A DNA stretch of 64,000 nt from contig JAJEBT010000001.1 in NCBI GenBank assembly GCA_022822405.1, positions 62,001-126,000 on the forward strand, in the 5' to 3' direction. Under the pieces are notes generated by a model. The model was not told where the DNA came from, ran no database searches, and saw only the letters and a list, made by a program, of their open reading frames with translations. The DNA is from Alphaproteobacteria bacterium (GTDB lineage Bacteria; Pseudomonadota; Alphaproteobacteria; MPNO01; UBA830). Below are positions 52,479-59,640 of the stretch, piece after piece (position 1 is the stretch's first letter; every line of letters starts with the position of its first letter). The translations under genes were made by a program, and so were the position numbers.

Positions 52479-53459
52479 CTACTGAACGAACTGATTGGTG
52501 TACAGATCCGCAACCGGCGTCGCCTTCTTGATGAACCCGGCCTTGAGATAGAAGTCCTGGAGCTGCGAGAGCTGCTTCTCGTCCATCGCCCCAAGCACCT
52601 TCTGCCCCGGCCAGGTGTAGGTGTTGTAGAGTCTGAAGGTGCCGGCCATTGCCGCTTCGCTCTTGGCCCAGCGCGGAACCGCCTTGACGTAGTCCTTTGC
52701 GGCCGCAGCCGGATCCTTCATCAGGTCGCGGAGGCCCTTCAGCGTCGCACCGACGAGGCTTCGAATGAGCTGCGGATCCTTCTTGATCATCTCGTCGGAC
52801 GCCAGGATCGCCTGCGCCATCGACGGGAAGTAGTCCCTGGCGTTGAAGATCTTCATCTTGACCTTGGCGCCGAAGGCGATTCCGATCCAGTCAGGGACCC
52901 CCATCATGGCGTCGACCTTGCCCTCGACGAAGAGCTTCCACACGCCCTGCGGACCGGCGGCCTGGATGTCGACGTCGTTCCGGCTCAAGCCGCGCGACGC
53001 CAGTATGCCCTGTGAGGCGTAGAAGGTGGTGTCCTGGTAGGACAGCACGGTGATCTTCTTGCCCTTGAGGTCCTCGACCTTCTCGATCCCCCGGTCGGCG
53101 CGGGCGACGAGTTGGACCAGCGAGCCGCCGCCGAGCAGGGCCACGGACCGCACCTCGATGCCGTTCGGGCGGACAAGCAGCGGCGTGTCGCCGATCCCGC
53201 CACCGATCGGCGCGTTGCCGACGCCGACCTGCTTGGCCACGTCAACGCCGCCCTTCGAAGTCTGGAAGGTGACCTCGAGTCCTTCGGCAGCGTAGTAGCC
53301 CTTGTGCTTCGCGAGTTGCCAGGGCGCGAAGGCCGGCAGGAAACCCGGGGCCGGCAGAAGATAGTTGACCTTCTTCGCGGCTTCCGCCGCTCCGGTCGAG
53401 ATACTTCCGGCTGCGAACGCCGCGACCGCCGCGGCAAGTGCCTGTTTCGTGAATCTCAT
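52479..53459 (-). CDS. ABC transporter substrate-binding protein (SsuA/NMT1-like)
   Basis: The 326-residue periplasmic protein has a signal peptide with a basic start and hydrophobic core, ending near Gly-Ala-Ala-Glu-Ala at about residue 28. An NMT1/SsuA-like two-lobed fold follows. Lys-Gly-Tyr-Tyr-Ala-Ala-Glu-Gly-Leu-Glu-Val near residue 52 is the family hallmark. The ATG at 53459 has GGGAGG seven bases upstream, so the seven-residue-longer start is not used. Ligands of this family are sulfonates, nitrate, pyrimidines, phthalate or other aromatics. Confidence 0.92.
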   Translation of the reverse strand: MRFTKQALAAAVAAFAAGSISTGAAEAAKKVNYLLPAPGFLPAFAPWQLAKHKGYYAAEGLEVTFQTSKGGVDVAKQVGVGNAPIGGGIGDTPLLVRPNGIEVRSVALLGGGSLVQLVARADRGIEKVEDLKGKKITVLSYQDTTFYASQGILASRGLSRNDVDIQAAGPQGVWKLFVEGKVDAMMGVPDWIGIAFGAKVKMKIFNARDYFPSMAQAILASDEMIKKDPQLIRSLVGATLKGLRDLMKDPAAAAKDYVKAVPRWAKSEAAMAGTFRLYNTYTWPGQKVLGAMDEKQLSQLQDFYLKAGFIKKATPVADLYTNQFVQ

Positions 53460-53503
53460 GGTTGACCTCCCTGTGTTCACGGTGGTTATGGACCGATCGT
53501 CAT

Positions 53504-54298
53504 TCAGGCGGCATCGAGTTCCACCTCTCCGACATGAAGAAGCGTCATGAGCCGCGAGACCAGATTGCCGACTTCTGGGCGCTGTCGGCGCGCCAGGGGA
53601 TCCGCACGATCCGGAAGATCGACGGCGATCTCGTCGATGATGTGTCCAGGCCGGGCGCTCATGACGAGAACCCGGTCGGACAGGGCGACCGCCTCGACCA
53701 GGTCGTGGGTGATGAACAGCGCCGTCTTGCCCGCCTCGCCGAGCGTTGTCGCAAGGTCCTGCTGCAGGATCATCTTGGTCTGCGCATCCAGAGCCGAGAA
53801 CGGTTCGTCAAGCAGGAGCACGCTCGGATCAGTCACCAGCGTCCGGGCAAGCGCGGCGCGCTGGCGCATGCCGCCCGACAGCTGGTGTGGATAGTGCCCG
53901 GCGAAATCCGCGATATGGCACCGTTCCAGCCAGCTCGCCGAACGTTCCCGACGTTCGGCCCGGGCAACCCCCTGGATCTCGAGACCGAACTCCACGTTGT
54001 CGCGAATCGTGCGCCATGGCAGGAGAAGGTCCTTCTGCAGCATAAACGCGACATGCTCGTTGACCTCGGTGACCTCCTCGCTGTCGACGAACACGCGGCC
54101 GCTGCTGGCCCGGTCGAGGCCCGAAGCGATATTGAGAAGGGTGGACTTGCCGCACCCGGACGGCCCGATCAGGGACACCACCTCGCCGTCGGCCACACTG
54201 AACGAGACATCCTCCACGGCAACCACGACAGATCCGCCGCCGCGCTGCGGCTGAAAGCGCCGCGTGACATTCCGGAACTCGAGGCGGATGTCGGGCAT
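53504..54298 (-). CDS. ABC transporter ATP-binding protein (SsuB/TauB family)
   Basis: The 264-residue ATPase has Walker A Gly-Pro-Ser-Gly-Cys-Gly-Lys-Ser-Thr near residue 45, the Q-loop Gln-Lys-Asp-Leu-Leu near 90 and the signature Leu-Ser-Gly-Gly-Met near 140. Walker B is Leu-Leu-Leu-Asp-Glu-Pro near 162 and the switch His is near 195. All motifs are intact. The start at 54298 lies two bases after the stop of the small helix-turn-helix-like gene; the longer frame is a shadow of it. It energises the permease at 51633. Confidence 0.94.
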   Translation of the reverse strand: MPDIRLEFRNVTRRFQPQRGGGSVVVAVEDVSFSVADGEVVSLIGPSGCGKSTLLNIASGLDRASSGRVFVDSEEVTEVNEHVAFMLQKDLLLPWRTIRDNVEFGLEIQGVARAERRERSASWLERCHIADFAGHYPHQLSGGMRQRAALARTLVTDPSVLLLDEPFSALDAQTKMILQQDLATTLGEAGKTALFITHDLVEAVALSDRVLVMSARPGHIIDEIAVDLPDRADPLARRQRPEVGNLVSRLMTLLHVGEVELDAA

Positions 54299-54300
54299 GT

Positions 54301-54537
54301 TCAGCCGCGCAGCCGCGCCATGGCCGCGCAAAAGCTCTCTTCGGTCCAGAGTCTGTGGTTCTCGTCGCGGACGCCGTCGGCGTTCAGCTGAGCAACCAAC
54401 GGGCCGAGTTCGGTCACGCCTCCGGCAAAGGCCCGTTCGAGAGCGTCGGCAAGCCTGCGTTCGAATTCGGTCTGGGGCCGGAGGCGCGTCTGCCAGATGG
54501 TGTTTTCCGGTTCGCGGATTCGCGCTTCCTGTTCCAT
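54301..54537 (-). CDS. Small protein with recombinase-like helix-turn-helix domain
   Basis: The 78-residue protein has no membrane helix or signal. Its second half (Leu-Gly-Pro-Leu-Val-Ala-Gln-Leu-Asn-Ala-Asp-Gly-Val, then Trp-Thr-Glu-Glu-Ser-Phe near residue 65) resembles the short helical domain found at the end of site-specific recombinases. The same domain occurs as small stand-alone proteins beside Rieske oxygenase genes. It may bind DNA and regulate the operon, or help the oxygenase; neither is shown. It is tightly linked, two bases from the ATPase gene. It is the only candidate DNA-binding protein seen in this window. Confidence 0.65.
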   Translation of the reverse strand: MEQEARIREPENTIWQTRLRPQTEFERRLADALERAFAGGVTELGPLVAQLNADGVRDENHRLWTEESFCAAMARLRG

Positions 54538-54645
54538 GTTTCCGTTCGCCGTCGTTTGTCGTGCGTCCCTTCTTAGATGCTGTCATCCGCGCATGCAAGG
54601 ACGATAGCGGCAAATTGCCGCAGCCCGGTCGTCATCTGCGGCGAA

Positions 54646-55869
54646 TCAGCGTTTCGCGGTTCCGACGCTGTAGCCGGCGATATCCTTGTACCGGTCCGAT
54701 ATCGCCGCCAGTTCGGCAGGATCGATGACGTCATCGATGCGTTCGAACCGCTCTCCCCCGGTCAGCGCCTCGACCGTTTCGATGATGTAGTCCGGCGGCT
54801 GATCACGGTTGGTCAGCACGATCTCGCTGGTGGGAGCCAGGCGCTCGTCCTCGTAAGCCTGCAACGCCGCTTTCGGATCGTCGAACCCGTCAAGCAGCCT
54901 CGCCAGCGCTTCGGCGTCGAGAATGGCCTGGGCACCACCGTTGCCGCCGCGCGGATACATCGGGTGCGCCGCGTCCCCGAGCAGCGTGACGCGGCCGAAG
55001 GTCCATCGGCCGATCGGCTGGCGGTCGACCATCGGATATTCGAGAATGAACTCGGCATCGGCGATCAGGGCCGGAACGTCGAGCCAGTCGAACCGCCAGT
55101 CCGCAAATGGCTCGATGAAATCCTCGATGCGTCCCGGAGTTGCCCAGTCATTCGGCTTGTGGTCGGCGCGCGGCTGTTCGGTGTTCCAGTTGATCAGCTG
55201 GGTGCCGTCTGCAAACTGCCGAATGGGATAGATCACCATCTTGCCGCGCGCCACGGTGCCGACTCGGGTGACGCTGGCGCCGGTGAGAAACGGTTTCCGC
55301 CGGGTCACCCCACGCCACATATTGATGCCGCCGAAATGCGGGGCGCCTTCCGAGGGATGGAACTGCCGGCGCACGGCGGAATGAAAGCCGTCGGCGGCGA
55401 TGGCGATACTGCCGGCCGCGGGCTCCACACCGTCGAATCGCGCCGTCACGCCTTCCGCGTCCTGCTCGACGCCAACGCAGCAGTGGCCGAGACGGACAGC
55501 ATCGGGGCCGAGCCGTTCCCGCACCGCGTCGAGCAACACCTTGTGAAGGTCGGCACGGTGGATCGAGAAGTGCGGGTGCTCGTAGCCGGCGAACCGGCCG
55601 CACGGCTCCGCGAAGACGGCCTGGCCGTGGCGGTTGAAATAAGCGAATTCGCGGGCCTCCACGCCGTAGGCTCCGAGGCCCGACTGCAGGCCGAGCGCGC
55701 TCAGTTCGCGGATCGCGTGCGGCAGCATGTTGATTCCGACGCCGAGGGGCTGGAATTCGGGCGCCGCTTCAAAGAGCCGGCAGGGGAGGCCCCGGGCATG
55801 CAGCGCGAGCGCCAGCGTGAGGCCGCCGATCCCGGCACCGATGACGAGTATTTCCGATTCCCTGCTCAT
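54646..55869 (-). CDS. FAD-dependent monooxygenase (PhzS/salicylate hydroxylase-like)
   Basis: The 407-residue protein is a group A flavoprotein hydroxylase. The FAD motif Gly-Ala-Gly-Ile-Gly-Gly is at 11-16, the Asp-Gly motif (Ala-Ala-Asp-Gly-Phe-His-Ser) near 158, and the Gly-Asp-Ala-Ala-His-Pro-Met-Tyr-Pro motif near 300. The closest style is that of the PhzS group, which hydroxylates aromatic N-heterocycles with NADH and oxygen. The first ATG matching the start of the Rossmann fold is at 55869. It lies 108 bases upstream of the small helix-turn-helix gene on the same strand and is probably the first gene of the catabolic operon. Confidence 0.9.
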   Translation of the reverse strand: MSRESEILVIGAGIGGLTLALALHARGLPCRLFEAAPEFQPLGVGINMLPHAIRELSALGLQSGLGAYGVEAREFAYFNRHGQAVFAEPCGRFAGYEHPHFSIHRADLHKVLLDAVRERLGPDAVRLGHCCVGVEQDAEGVTARFDGVEPAAGSIAIAADGFHSAVRRQFHPSEGAPHFGGINMWRGVTRRKPFLTGASVTRVGTVARGKMVIYPIRQFADGTQLINWNTEQPRADHKPNDWATPGRIEDFIEPFADWRFDWLDVPALIADAEFILEYPMVDRQPIGRWTFGRVTLLGDAAHPMYPRGGNGGAQAILDAEALARLLDGFDDPKAALQAYEDERLAPTSEIVLTNRDQPPDYIIETVEALTGGERFERIDDVIDPAELAAISDRYKDIAGYSVGTAKR

Positions 55870-55974
55870 GCCGCGGATGTTGTCCCCGGCGCCCGTGCCA
55901 GTCAAACGCACGGTTGGGCCTGCCCCTGCCTGAAGGTCGCATGCCTGATCCGCACCAACGGATGGCGCCAACCG

Positions 55975-56118
55975 TTACTCGTAGAAGCAGATCGGCGTCG
56001 CATCGCAGCTCTTTTCCGACTGAATCCTGTAGCGGTACCACGAGGGCACCCCACCGCAGCGACCAGCTGAGCTGCACCCCTGCGCCGTACCTGGGAGCAC
56101 AACCGTCGTAAACGGCAT
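55975..56118 (-). CDS. Possible small ORF of unknown function
   Basis: An ATG at 56118 opens a 47-residue frame ending in TAA. The predicted peptide has four Cys residues, a Trp-Tyr-Arg-Tyr-Arg stretch and an acidic end. GGATCTGG precedes the ATG at a reasonable distance. I do not recognise it. It could be a true small protein, but in a spacer that already contains decayed gene fragments it is as likely to be chance or debris. Confidence 0.2.
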   Translation of the reverse strand: MPFTTVVLPGTAQGCSSAGRCGGVPSWYRYRIQSEKSCDATPICFYE

Positions 56119-56407
56119 GCCACCAGATCCGCGCGGTCAAATACATAGGAATCCGCACGTGGGCTCATGCGCTGCCGGCTGCCGACAGGATCTGACAGCC
56201 TGATGTTGCAGATCGGCCCGGAGCCAATCTACGCCAGCGTCGGCGCCCTCAAGGCGCCTGAACCTGTGCCCGGCTTGATGAGAGGCGTGGCCATCCACCT
56301 CGCCGGACGCGGGTGCCGCTGCGCGCCGGGAGCGCGAAGGGAATCGACGACGTCTTTGCCCGCGCCGCGCGCTGGCGCCGGACCATGTACATGCCCTAGT
56401 CCAGCAT

Positions 56408-56527
56408 TCAGAATCGCATGTTTAGAGTGAGGAAGAAGGTACGTCCCCATCCCGCTTCAGTGGGACCGTCGACGCTGCTTGGATTGGAGGTGTCGATCGA
56501 GAGGCCGTCCTGGTGCTGCTTTGCATC
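56408..56527 (-). pseudogene. 3' remnant of a TonB-dependent receptor gene
   Basis: The minus-strand frame ending at TGA (56408-56410) encodes Gly-Trp-Gly-Arg-Thr-Phe-Phe-Leu-Thr-Leu-Asn-Met-Arg-Phe at its end. This is the closing beta-strand of an outer-membrane TonB-dependent receptor, with the required terminal Phe and the usual Gly-Arg-Thr-Phe-Phe lead-in. About 39 residues look authentic. Upstream, the sequence loses receptor character and runs into the next operon, so the other 600-800 residues are gone. The identification is from pattern alone but the strand is distinctive. Confidence 0.65.
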
Positions 56528-56649
56528 TGCGGTGGCCGGGCAGGTAAGATGTACTCGGGCACACGGTCTTGATCCGGCAGGCAGCGCAGGATCGAGGAAT
56601 TCCAGTTGCCGTGCATGGACGCACCGAAATCTCGCAGGGAGGACGACCG

Positions 56650-57714
56650 ATGTTCAGGATGAGAACTCTTGCCGGCGCAGCCATAGTGGCAACCGTCATT
56701 GCCGGACCGCTCACCGGACCCGCTGAAGCGCAGAAATACGAGTGGAAGCTGACCTCCTACGTGCCGGCCAAGGGCGGCACCTGGAACAACTACATGCAGC
56801 GCTTCATTGACGCCGCGCACCTGTTCACCGGCGGCCAGGTCAAGATCAAGGGCTTCAGCGTCGGCGTGCTCGCCGGGCCGTTCGATGGCTGGGACGCGGT
56901 GCGCAAGGGCACAGCTGACATCTGCTACTGCTATGCCGGCTTTGCGGTCAACAAGGATCCCGCCAACGGCATACTCGCCGGCATGGTCGGCGGCATGCCG
57001 ATGGAGCAGTTCATTCACTGGATCGTCGCCGACGACGGCGAGAAGCTGGCGGTCGACTTCCGCCAGAAGACCCAGGAACTCCATGTCCTTCCCACCGGCT
57101 TCGGATCGACCGAGATCTTCCTCCACTCCCACCGCAAGGTCGAGAAGATCGCCGACCTCAAGGGCATGAAGATCCGCACCGCAGGCGCCTGGGTGGACAT
57201 CCTGAAGAAGGTCGGCGCGTCGGCCACCATGCTGTCGCCAACCGACATCTACACCGCGCTCGAGAGGCGGGTCATCGACGCCACCGAATTCGTCACGCCG
57301 TCGACCAACATCAAGCTCGGCTTCCACAAGGTCGCCAAGTACATCATTGTTCCGGGCATCCATTCCCCGGCGCACTTCAACGAGGTGGTGTTCCGGGCCG
57401 AGGACTGGAAGGCCCTGCCCGAGACGCTGCAGAAGCAGCTGCGGGCGGCCGCGCTCCATGCCGGCATGCAGACGGCGCTCCATGTCGGCGTCGCGGACCT
57501 CGACGCCATGGAGACGCTGATGAAGGGGCGCAACGAATGGGCAACGCTCGACGCCAAGGCGCAGCAGACGATCGAGGATCTCGGGCGCGCCTGGTCGAAG
57601 GAACAGGCCGAGAAGCAGACGGCGAAGGGCAATCCGTGGATGGCGCGGATATCCGGCTCTTACTGGGGCTTCTACGACCGCTGGAAAAAGTACGGGGTCT
57701 ACCGGCACAACTAG
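56650..57714 (+). CDS. TRAP transporter solute-binding protein (DctP family)
   Basis: The 354-residue protein is the periplasmic receptor of the second TRAP system. It has a signal peptide (basic start, hydrophobic core, Ala-Glu-Ala cleavage near residue 25) and the DctP fold, including Leu-Lys-Gly-Met-Lys-Ile-Arg near 170, whose Arg usually clamps the ligand carboxylate. The start at 56650 follows GGGAGG. The longer frame from 56569 precedes the signal peptide and overlaps receptor debris. It is clearly different from the receptor at 958, so the two systems probably take different acids. Confidence 0.9.
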   Translation: MFRMRTLAGAAIVATVIAGPLTGPAEAQKYEWKLTSYVPAKGGTWNNYMQRFIDAAHLFTGGQVKIKGFSVGVLAGPFDGWDAVRKGTADICYCYAGFAVNKDPANGILAGMVGGMPMEQFIHWIVADDGEKLAVDFRQKTQELHVLPTGFGSTEIFLHSHRKVEKIADLKGMKIRTAGAWVDILKKVGASATMLSPTDIYTALERRVIDATEFVTPSTNIKLGFHKVAKYIIVPGIHSPAHFNEVVFRAEDWKALPETLQKQLRAAALHAGMQTALHVGVADLDAMETLMKGRNEWATLDAKAQQTIEDLGRAWSKEQAEKQTAKGNPWMARISGSYWGFYDRWKKYGVYRHN

Positions 57715-57719
57715 GAGGC

Positions 57720-57758
57720 CGCGCCGGCCGGGGCCGTTTCCCGGCGTCGGCCGGCGCG
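57720..57758 (+). terminator. GC-rich hairpin between TRAP P and Q genes
   Basis: An 11-bp perfect stem (57720-57730 with 57748-57758) begins six bases after the binding-protein stop codon, in the same place as the hairpin of the first TRAP operon. It lacks a T tract and probably reduces read-through or protects the upstream message. Confidence 0.55.
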
Positions 57759-57766
57759 CCCCCGTC

Positions 57767-58312
57767 ATGACCCGCTATCTCGCCGCGATCGACGGGGTCT
57801 CGCGAGTCCTCGCCGCGGTCGCCATGGTCATGCTTGCGGGCCTCGTAGTCGACATGGTCTACGAGGTCGTCTCGCGGCGCCTGTTCTCGACGCCGACTCT
57901 GTGGGCGTACGACGTCGCCTACATGCTGAACGGCATCGGGTTCCTGTTCGCCGCCGGATACACGCTGCGCCACAACGGCCACATCCGCATCGACTTCCTG
58001 TCGACCCGCCTTCCCGGCAAGGTCCAGGACTGGATCAACGTCGCTGTCTACGTCTTCCTGGTCTTCCCGGCCCTGGCCTTCCTGCTCATCGGCGCCTGGA
58101 CGGAGTGGCTCGAGGCCTACGTCACCGACGAGCTTGATCCCGCGAGCCCGTGGAAGCCGCTGCTGTGGCCGCTGTTCGCGGGAATCCTGATCGGCTTCGC
58201 TGCCCTGTTCCTCCAGACCACGGCCGAATGCATCCGCCACGTCCGCGGCGCCCTCGGCCTCGGGCCCTCGCCGCTCCTGCACCGGGACGATGAGCCCGGC
58301 GACCATGTCTGA
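57767..58312 (+). CDS. TRAP transporter small membrane subunit (DctQ family)
   Basis: The 181-residue protein has four hydrophobic helices at about residues 14-34, 42-62, 88-110 and 124-145, as expected for DctQ. It completes the membrane part with the following large subunit. The gene starts 52 bases after the binding-protein gene, beyond a strong hairpin, and its end overlaps the M gene. No good ribosome site is visible before it. This mirrors the first TRAP operon. Confidence 0.87.
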   Translation: MTRYLAAIDGVSRVLAAVAMVMLAGLVVDMVYEVVSRRLFSTPTLWAYDVAYMLNGIGFLFAAGYTLRHNGHIRIDFLSTRLPGKVQDWINVAVYVFLVFPALAFLLIGAWTEWLEAYVTDELDPASPWKPLLWPLFAGILIGFAALFLQTTAECIRHVRGALGLGPSPLLHRDDEPGDHV

Positions 58313-59627
58313 GATCTCGCTCGCCGCCTTCATGTTCCCGGCGCTGTTCCTGCTGGTGTTCGCTGGGATCCCGGTCGCGTTCAGCCTGATCGCAGTCGCC
58401 TTCGTCTTCGGCGTCATCGAATTCGGCATGATACTGCCAACCCAGTTCCACAGCCGCCTGTTCGATGTGTCGTCGAACTTCATCCTCGCCGCGATCCCGC
58501 TCTTCGTCTTCATGGGCGCCGTCCTCGAGCGCGCCGGAATCGCCGCGCGCCTGTTCGAGGCCATCAAGATCTGGTTCGGCCCGCTCCGCGGCGGGCTCGC
58601 GATCACCACCATCGTCATGTGCGGCATCTTCGCCGCCTCCTCGGGCGTCGTCGGCGCCGTCGAGATCGTGGTCGGCATCATGGCTGTGCCGGCGCTGCTC
58701 GGCGCCGGATACCGCCGCGACCTCATCGCCGGCACGATCTGCGCCGGGGGCTCGCTCGGCACGACGATCCCTCCGTCGATCGTGATCATCGTCTACGCGT
58801 CGATCACCGAGACGTCGGTCGGCGACCTGTTCGCCGGCATCCTGATCCCCGCCGGCGTCATGGTGGCACTGTTCCTGCTCTACATCGTCGGCCGCTGCGC
58901 AATCCAGCCCGATGCCGGGCCGGGCCTCGACGCCAGCGAGACCGCCCATTCGCTGGGCGAGAAGCTGTGGCTGACATTGACCGCCCTGATCCCCGCCACC
59001 TTCCTCGTGCTCGCGGTGCTTGGCAGCATCTTCGCGGGCATCGCCGCGCCGACCGAAGCCGCCGCCGTCGGCGCGCTCGGCGCGGTGCTGCTCAGCATCC
59101 TCTACGGGGAGTTCTCCTTCCGCATGCTGACGGAGGCGCTCACCCAGACCATCAAGGTCACCTCCATGGTCATGCTGATCGTGGTCGGCGGCGTCCTGTT
59201 CGCCAGCGTCTTCATCATCCAGGGCGGCGACGAACTGGTGGCCGGCATCATCGAGGGGCAGGGCTTCGGGCCGGTGGAAATCATCGTAGCGTTTCTTTTT
59301 GTCGTCTTTGTCCTCGGCTTCATCCTCGACTGGATCTCGGTGCTCATCGTCGTGCTCCCGATCGCCAGCCCGATCATTGCCGGCGCCGATATCGACCCGT
59401 TGTGGTTCGGCGTCATGGTCTGCATCATCCTGCAGACGTCCTATCTCACGCCACCCATGGCCCCGTCGATCTTCTATCTTCGCTCGATCGCTCCCAAGGA
59501 GATCACATACGGCGACATGTATCGCGGCGTCACCCCTTATGTGATCGCCCAGTTGATCACATTGGCCCTGGTCGCGCTGGTGCCGGCGACAGCGACCTGG
59601 CTGCCCGATGTCCTGTTCGGATTCTGA
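58290..59627 (+). CDS. TRAP transporter large permease subunit (DctM family)
   Basis: The 445-residue protein has about twelve membrane segments with the DctM repeats: Gly-Gly-Ser-Leu-Gly-Thr-Thr-Ile-Pro-Pro-Ser near residue 155, and Ala-Pro-Thr-Glu-Ala-Ala near 255. The start at 58290 overlaps the Q gene by 23 bases; an ATG at 58305 would reduce this to eight and leave a shorter N-terminus. Neither has a strong ribosome site. It forms the transport channel for the acid bound by the receptor at 56650. The M20-family gene follows after 13 bases. Confidence 0.92.
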   Translation: MSPATMSEISLAAFMFPALFLLVFAGIPVAFSLIAVAFVFGVIEFGMILPTQFHSRLFDVSSNFILAAIPLFVFMGAVLERAGIAARLFEAIKIWFGPLRGGLAITTIVMCGIFAASSGVVGAVEIVVGIMAVPALLGAGYRRDLIAGTICAGGSLGTTIPPSIVIIVYASITETSVGDLFAGILIPAGVMVALFLLYIVGRCAIQPDAGPGLDASETAHSLGEKLWLTLTALIPATFLVLAVLGSIFAGIAAPTEAAAVGALGAVLLSILYGEFSFRMLTEALTQTIKVTSMVMLIVVGGVLFASVFIIQGGDELVAGIIEGQGFGPVEIIVAFLFVVFVLGFILDWISVLIVVLPIASPIIAGADIDPLWFGVMVCIILQTSYLTPPMAPSIFYLRSIAPKEITYGDMYRGVTPYVIAQLITLALVALVPATATWLPDVLFGF

Positions 59628-59640
59628 CCGCGGAGCAGGC

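Larger units (their letters stand above)
55870..56649. other. 780-base spacer between two divergent operons, with gene debris
   Basis: This is the longest region without an intact gene. It contains a possible 47-residue ORF at 55975-56118 and the decayed end of a TonB-dependent receptor gene at 56408-56527, both on the minus strand. The parts next to 55869 and 56650 should hold the promoters of the flavin monooxygenase and the second TRAP operon, but no clear boxes were found. GGGAGG just before 56650 is the TRAP ribosome site. Confidence 0.45.
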
